From the NCBI GenBank assembly GCA_020431945.1, contig JAGQHH010000145.1, positions 1 to 6,742 on the forward strand: a stretch of DNA of 6,742 nt. Reading direction: 5' to 3'. Source of the stretch: Cyanobacteria bacterium HKST-UBA02 (GTDB lineage: Bacteria; Cyanobacteriota; Vampirovibrionia; Obscuribacterales; Obscuribacteraceae). Of this stretch, positions 4,400-6,742 are shown piece by piece; the stretch's first letter is position 1; each line of letters starts with the position of its first letter. The notes under the pieces were generated by a model. That model saw only the letters and a list, made by a program, of their open reading frames with translations. It searched no databases and was not told the DNA's origin. Made by a program: the position numbers and the translations under genes.

Positions 4400-6586
4400 T
4401 CAGACCAGTGGAATCTCGAACCAGAACGTGCTCCCCGAGCCGACCTCGCTGTCGACACCGATGATACCACCATGCCTGTCGATAATCGACTTGGAAATCG
4501 CCAGCCCGAGACCGACATTCCCTTTCCCTCTTGATGCCGAGGGATCGACCTGTTTGAATCTCTCGAAGATCATCTGCCGGTGCTCTTCCTTTATGCCCGG
4601 ACCGTGATCGATTACGCTCACCCTCGCAAAGTCTGCCTTGCGGTGGCTGGCAATGTTGATCTCGGACCCTTCCGGCGAATACTTGACGGCATTGCCGATG
4701 AGATTGATCACCACCTGAATGAGCCTGTCGGCATCCGCACGAACGGTCAGGGCAGCCAGATCGGTGACAAGCTCTATCCGTTTGATACTGGCCGGTCCGC
4801 GAGAAGCCTCCACTGCCCTGGAAAGAGTATCTTCGAGATCGCACTCGCGAAGCTCCATCTGCATTTTATCCGACTCGATAGTCTCGAAATCGAGAAGCTC
4901 CTGAATAAGCTTGACCAGCCTTGTTATGTTGCGCCGAGCCACGCCGACTTTGCTCACTCCTTTCTCGGTGAGGTCGCCGTAGGTTCCTTCCACGAGCAAT
5001 TCGAGAAGCATCTGCAATGAGGTCAACGGTGTTCTCAATTCGTGGCTTAGAATCATGATGAATTCCTGCTTGAGCCTTTCGATTTCTTCCTTTTCGGTGA
5101 CATCAACGATAAGGGCCATATATCTCTCCGCTTCATCGGTCTCGATGCGATGGCAGGTGAGCTCGATGGGAAACCGGCTCCCATCGTGCCTGTAGGCATT
5201 GCAAGCTATCCTGTTTCCGGGGAGCTCGGAAGGGTTGAACTCGAGCACGACATTCCCGTCCATGGCCTTTGACTCCCCCTGCGCGGAAAACAGGCTCGAA
5301 AGCGGCTTTCCCGAAGGCGAGCCGGGGAATTCGAACATTTCATGCAGTGCCGGATTGCTCTGCTCGATGATCCCGGATGCATTACAGATGACCAGGCCGA
5401 CAGGAAGGTTCTCGATAATGGATCGAAAACGAGCCTCGGCGATCCGCACGAGTACCTCGCTCCGCTTCATCGCCGTGACGTCGTGACAGACACAGATATA
5501 AGAACGCTCCTCATCGGACCAGTGCGCCGTCCACAGGGCATCGGCCATGCTCCCGTCCTTTCTTCTCAGACGCGCCTCGAGAGAGACACTGCTGCTAATT
5601 CCTTGTTTCTCGTCTTCGAGAAAGCCGAGAAAGCGATCGTGATCTTCTGCCGGCATCATCTTTCCAACCCTGGTGCCAAGAAGCTCGTCTGACTCATAGC
5701 CCCATAGATCGAGGCAGGCAGTGTTCACAGAGACGAATTTTCCATCCGCGGAAATAGAGCAGATCACGTCCCGGGCGCACTCCACCAGAGCCCGCTCCTT
5801 TCGAGTCAGCGCCTCGATGGACGCAGCCATGCTGCGAAAGGCGCGATCCAGCTCGGCCAGCTCATCATCGCCTTCCTTTTCGGGAAGCAGCTCCAGACCC
5901 GAGGTCAGACGCACGCTGTTCTCACGCATCATGCCGACTCGCCCGGTGATGCTTGCGGAGAAATACCGGAGAAGCGCAAGGCTGACCCCGACATTGATAA
6001 TGAACCCGACGCGCAAGCACAACTTTACTGTCTGCCGGAGCCTCGCCTGGTTCTCGACGCTCTCCTCTTCAGCATACCGCTCGTCCCGGGCCAGATCGTG
6101 AAGGATCGAGGAAGCTTCCTGAGCGACTTCCTGAAGGGCTGGAAGCCGAGCCATTACTCTGTCCATCTCGTTATTCTCGATCTTGATTCGGATATCATCA
6201 GCCCGTTTCATCGCATCAGAAAAGGTTTCCTTGACAAGAAGCGCTTTCGCTCTTTTCTCGGGGTGGTCCTTGAGAAGCTCTACCAGCTTGTCTGCTTCCA
6301 CCGGAAGCTCCTTGACGGCGCTGAGATAGTGGTCGTTGAAGGTATCGGTCCGGGTGTATCCGTATCCCACCGAGCCCACCACAAAATCGAGGATATGCCT
6401 GGCAAGCATGCCGGTAGCCGAGTTTACTTTCCTGGCTAAAGCCTCCTTCTCTACCTCCTTTTCGGTCTGGTGAAGCAGAAGACCGAGAGTCAGTATGAAA
6501 ACAAGCTGGAAAGCTAGAGGCATTGCTACCAGCAAGAGCCCCTTCTGGCCGACTTTGAGATCGAGTAGAGACTTGAGGAGTGCCAT
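4400..6586 (-). CDS. membrane sensor histidine kinase, CHASE3-like / HAMP / PAS-PAS / HisKA-HATPase (728 aa)
   Basis: The product autophosphorylates on His and passes the phosphate to a response regulator. In order: membrane span at about 17-38; a helical extracytoplasmic region at about 40-187 that looks like a CHASE3 sensor (VGYGYTRTDTFNDHYLSAV, then DHPEKRAKALL); second span at about 188-209; a HAMP linker at about 210-262 (DDELAELDRAFRSMA); PAS 1 at about 263-375; PAS 2 at about 382-498 with an ending IVDVTEKEE; HisKA with H515 in SHELRTPLT; and an ATPase domain with N-box N628/N632 (NLIGNAVKYS), G1 box DHGPGI (660-665), F-box IFERF and G2 box GLGLAISKS. All catalytic boxes are intact and there is no attached receiver. 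AGAGG (6594-6598) stands seven bases before the ATG. The regulator follows 16 bases after the stop. The ligand is unknown; the PAS domains have no visible cofactor signature. Confidence 0.95.
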   Translation of the reverse strand: MALLKSLLDLKVGQKGLLLVAMPLAFQLVFILTLGLLLHQTEKEVEKEALARKVNSATGMLARHILDFVVGSVGYGYTRTDTFNDHYLSAVKELPVEADKLVELLKDHPEKRAKALLVKETFSDAMKRADDIRIKIENNEMDRVMARLPALQEVAQEASSILHDLARDERYAEEESVENQARLRQTVKLCLRVGFIINVGVSLALLRYFSASITGRVGMMRENSVRLTSGLELLPEKEGDDELAELDRAFRSMAASIEALTRKERALVECARDVICSISADGKFVSVNTACLDLWGYESDELLGTRVGKMMPAEDHDRFLGFLEDEKQGISSSVSLEARLRRKDGSMADALWTAHWSDEERSYICVCHDVTAMKRSEVLVRIAEARFRSIIENLPVGLVICNASGIIEQSNPALHEMFEFPGSPSGKPLSSLFSAQGESKAMDGNVVLEFNPSELPGNRIACNAYRHDGSRFPIELTCHRIETDEAERYMALIVDVTEKEEIERLKQEFIMILSHELRTPLTSLQMLLELLVEGTYGDLTEKGVSKVGVARRNITRLVKLIQELLDFETIESDKMQMELRECDLEDTLSRAVEASRGPASIKRIELVTDLAALTVRADADRLIQVVINLIGNAVKYSPEGSEINIASHRKADFARVSVIDHGPGIKEEHRQMIFERFKQVDPSASRGKGNVGLGLAISKSIIDRHGGIIGVDSEVGSGSTFWFEIPLV

Positions 6587-6600
6587 CGGAAAGCCTCTTA

Positions 6601-6742
6601 ATGCTCTTAGAGAATAGCAGAGAAAACTACTTGTTTGGCTCCGGCATTGAAGCTGTCAAGAAAGAGCAACATGACTCCTCTGCTATCCTGGTCTCCATGC
6701 TCGAATCCATGTCGAAAATTTTCCGAGTTATCGCCTGGACCG
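6601..6742 (+). other. unassigned right edge with competing open frames on both strands
   Basis: On the + strand an ATG at 6601 opens a frame that runs off the edge, giving about 47 residues starting MLLENSRENYLFGSGIEAVK, with a weak GGAAAG ribosome site at 6588-6593. On the - strand two frames enter from the edge. One ends at TAG 6627-6629 (containing RKIFDMDSSMETRIAEE), the other at TAA 6607-6609. All are too short to judge. The + frame would start only 14 bases from the divergent kinase start, leaving no room for separate promoters. The - frame ending at 6627 would be an upstream gene of the kinase operon. At most one is likely to be real. Confidence 0.25.
6604..6619 (-). promoter_or_regulatory. 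possible extended -10 promoter for the kinase operon
   Basis: On the - strand TGC-TATTCT occupies 6619-6611, an extended -10 shape, placing a start near 6604 and leaving a short leader with the ribosome site at 6594-6598. A perfect TTGACA exists further upstream (6654-6659) but is 37 bases away, too far to pair with this -10. At 17 bases from it lies only AAACAA, a poor -10. Weak evidence. Confidence 0.28.

Noticed and set aside
4383..4844. 153-codon - strand frame within the kinase gene
   Set aside because: It is another reading frame of the intact ATPase domain, with biased Arg/Gly/Cys composition typical of a frame-shifted translation.
1..6742. CRISPR array, insertion sequence, tRNA or rRNA
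   Set aside because: No regularly spaced direct repeats, transposase motifs, terminal inverted repeats or tRNA/rRNA signatures were seen on either strand.

Overview
The window (6742 bases, moderate to slightly high GC) holds two converging gene blocks from a bacterial chromosome. Nothing in it is phage, transposon, CRISPR, tRNA or rRNA. The two-component proteins are of ordinary bacterial type. The combination of a CHASE3-like/PAS histidine kinase, an acidic DxNxDG calcium-loop protein and many short lineage-restricted membrane proteins reminds me of the non-photosynthetic cyanobacterial relatives (Vampirovibrionia, Obscuribacterales type). That is an impression from sequence style only, not a demonstrated assignment.

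Left block, + strand, about 1-2522. It opens with the tail of a Gly/Tyr/Pro-rich protein cut by the window edge (1-107). After an 84-base leader containing a strong hairpin that touches the Shine-Dalgarno come five tightly packed genes of unknown function: a 120-residue membrane protein (192-554), a 402-residue lipoprotein built of YD-like repeats (551-1759), a 102-residue membrane protein (1810-2118), a short Cys-rich soluble protein (2115-2327) and a 56-residue membrane protein (2352-2522). Two junctions are 4-base stop/start overlaps (ATGA, GTGA), and the largest gap is about 50 bases, so they look like one transcription unit. Together they suggest a small envelope-associated module: one surface or periplasmic repeat protein plus several small membrane partners.

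Middle, 2523-2759: a convergent intergenic region with several hairpins and no convincing gene. A terminator-shaped hairpin also lies inside the 3' coding end of the converging gene.

Right block, - strand, 6586 down to 2760: a hybrid-free sensor histidine kinase (4400-6586), an OmpR/PhoB-type response regulator 16 bases downstream (3700-4383), then a protein with an internal duplication, each copy carrying a DxNxDG calcium-type loop (2760-3608). Kinase and regulator almost certainly form a cognate pair that senses across the membrane and controls transcription. The duplicated protein may be co-transcribed with them or a local target, because a small operator-like dyad lies between it and the regulator.

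The last 140 bases (6601-6742) have competing open frames on both strands and cannot be assigned. Limits: no database search was possible, so all family calls rest on motifs read by eye, and the + strand genes remain functionally unassigned.
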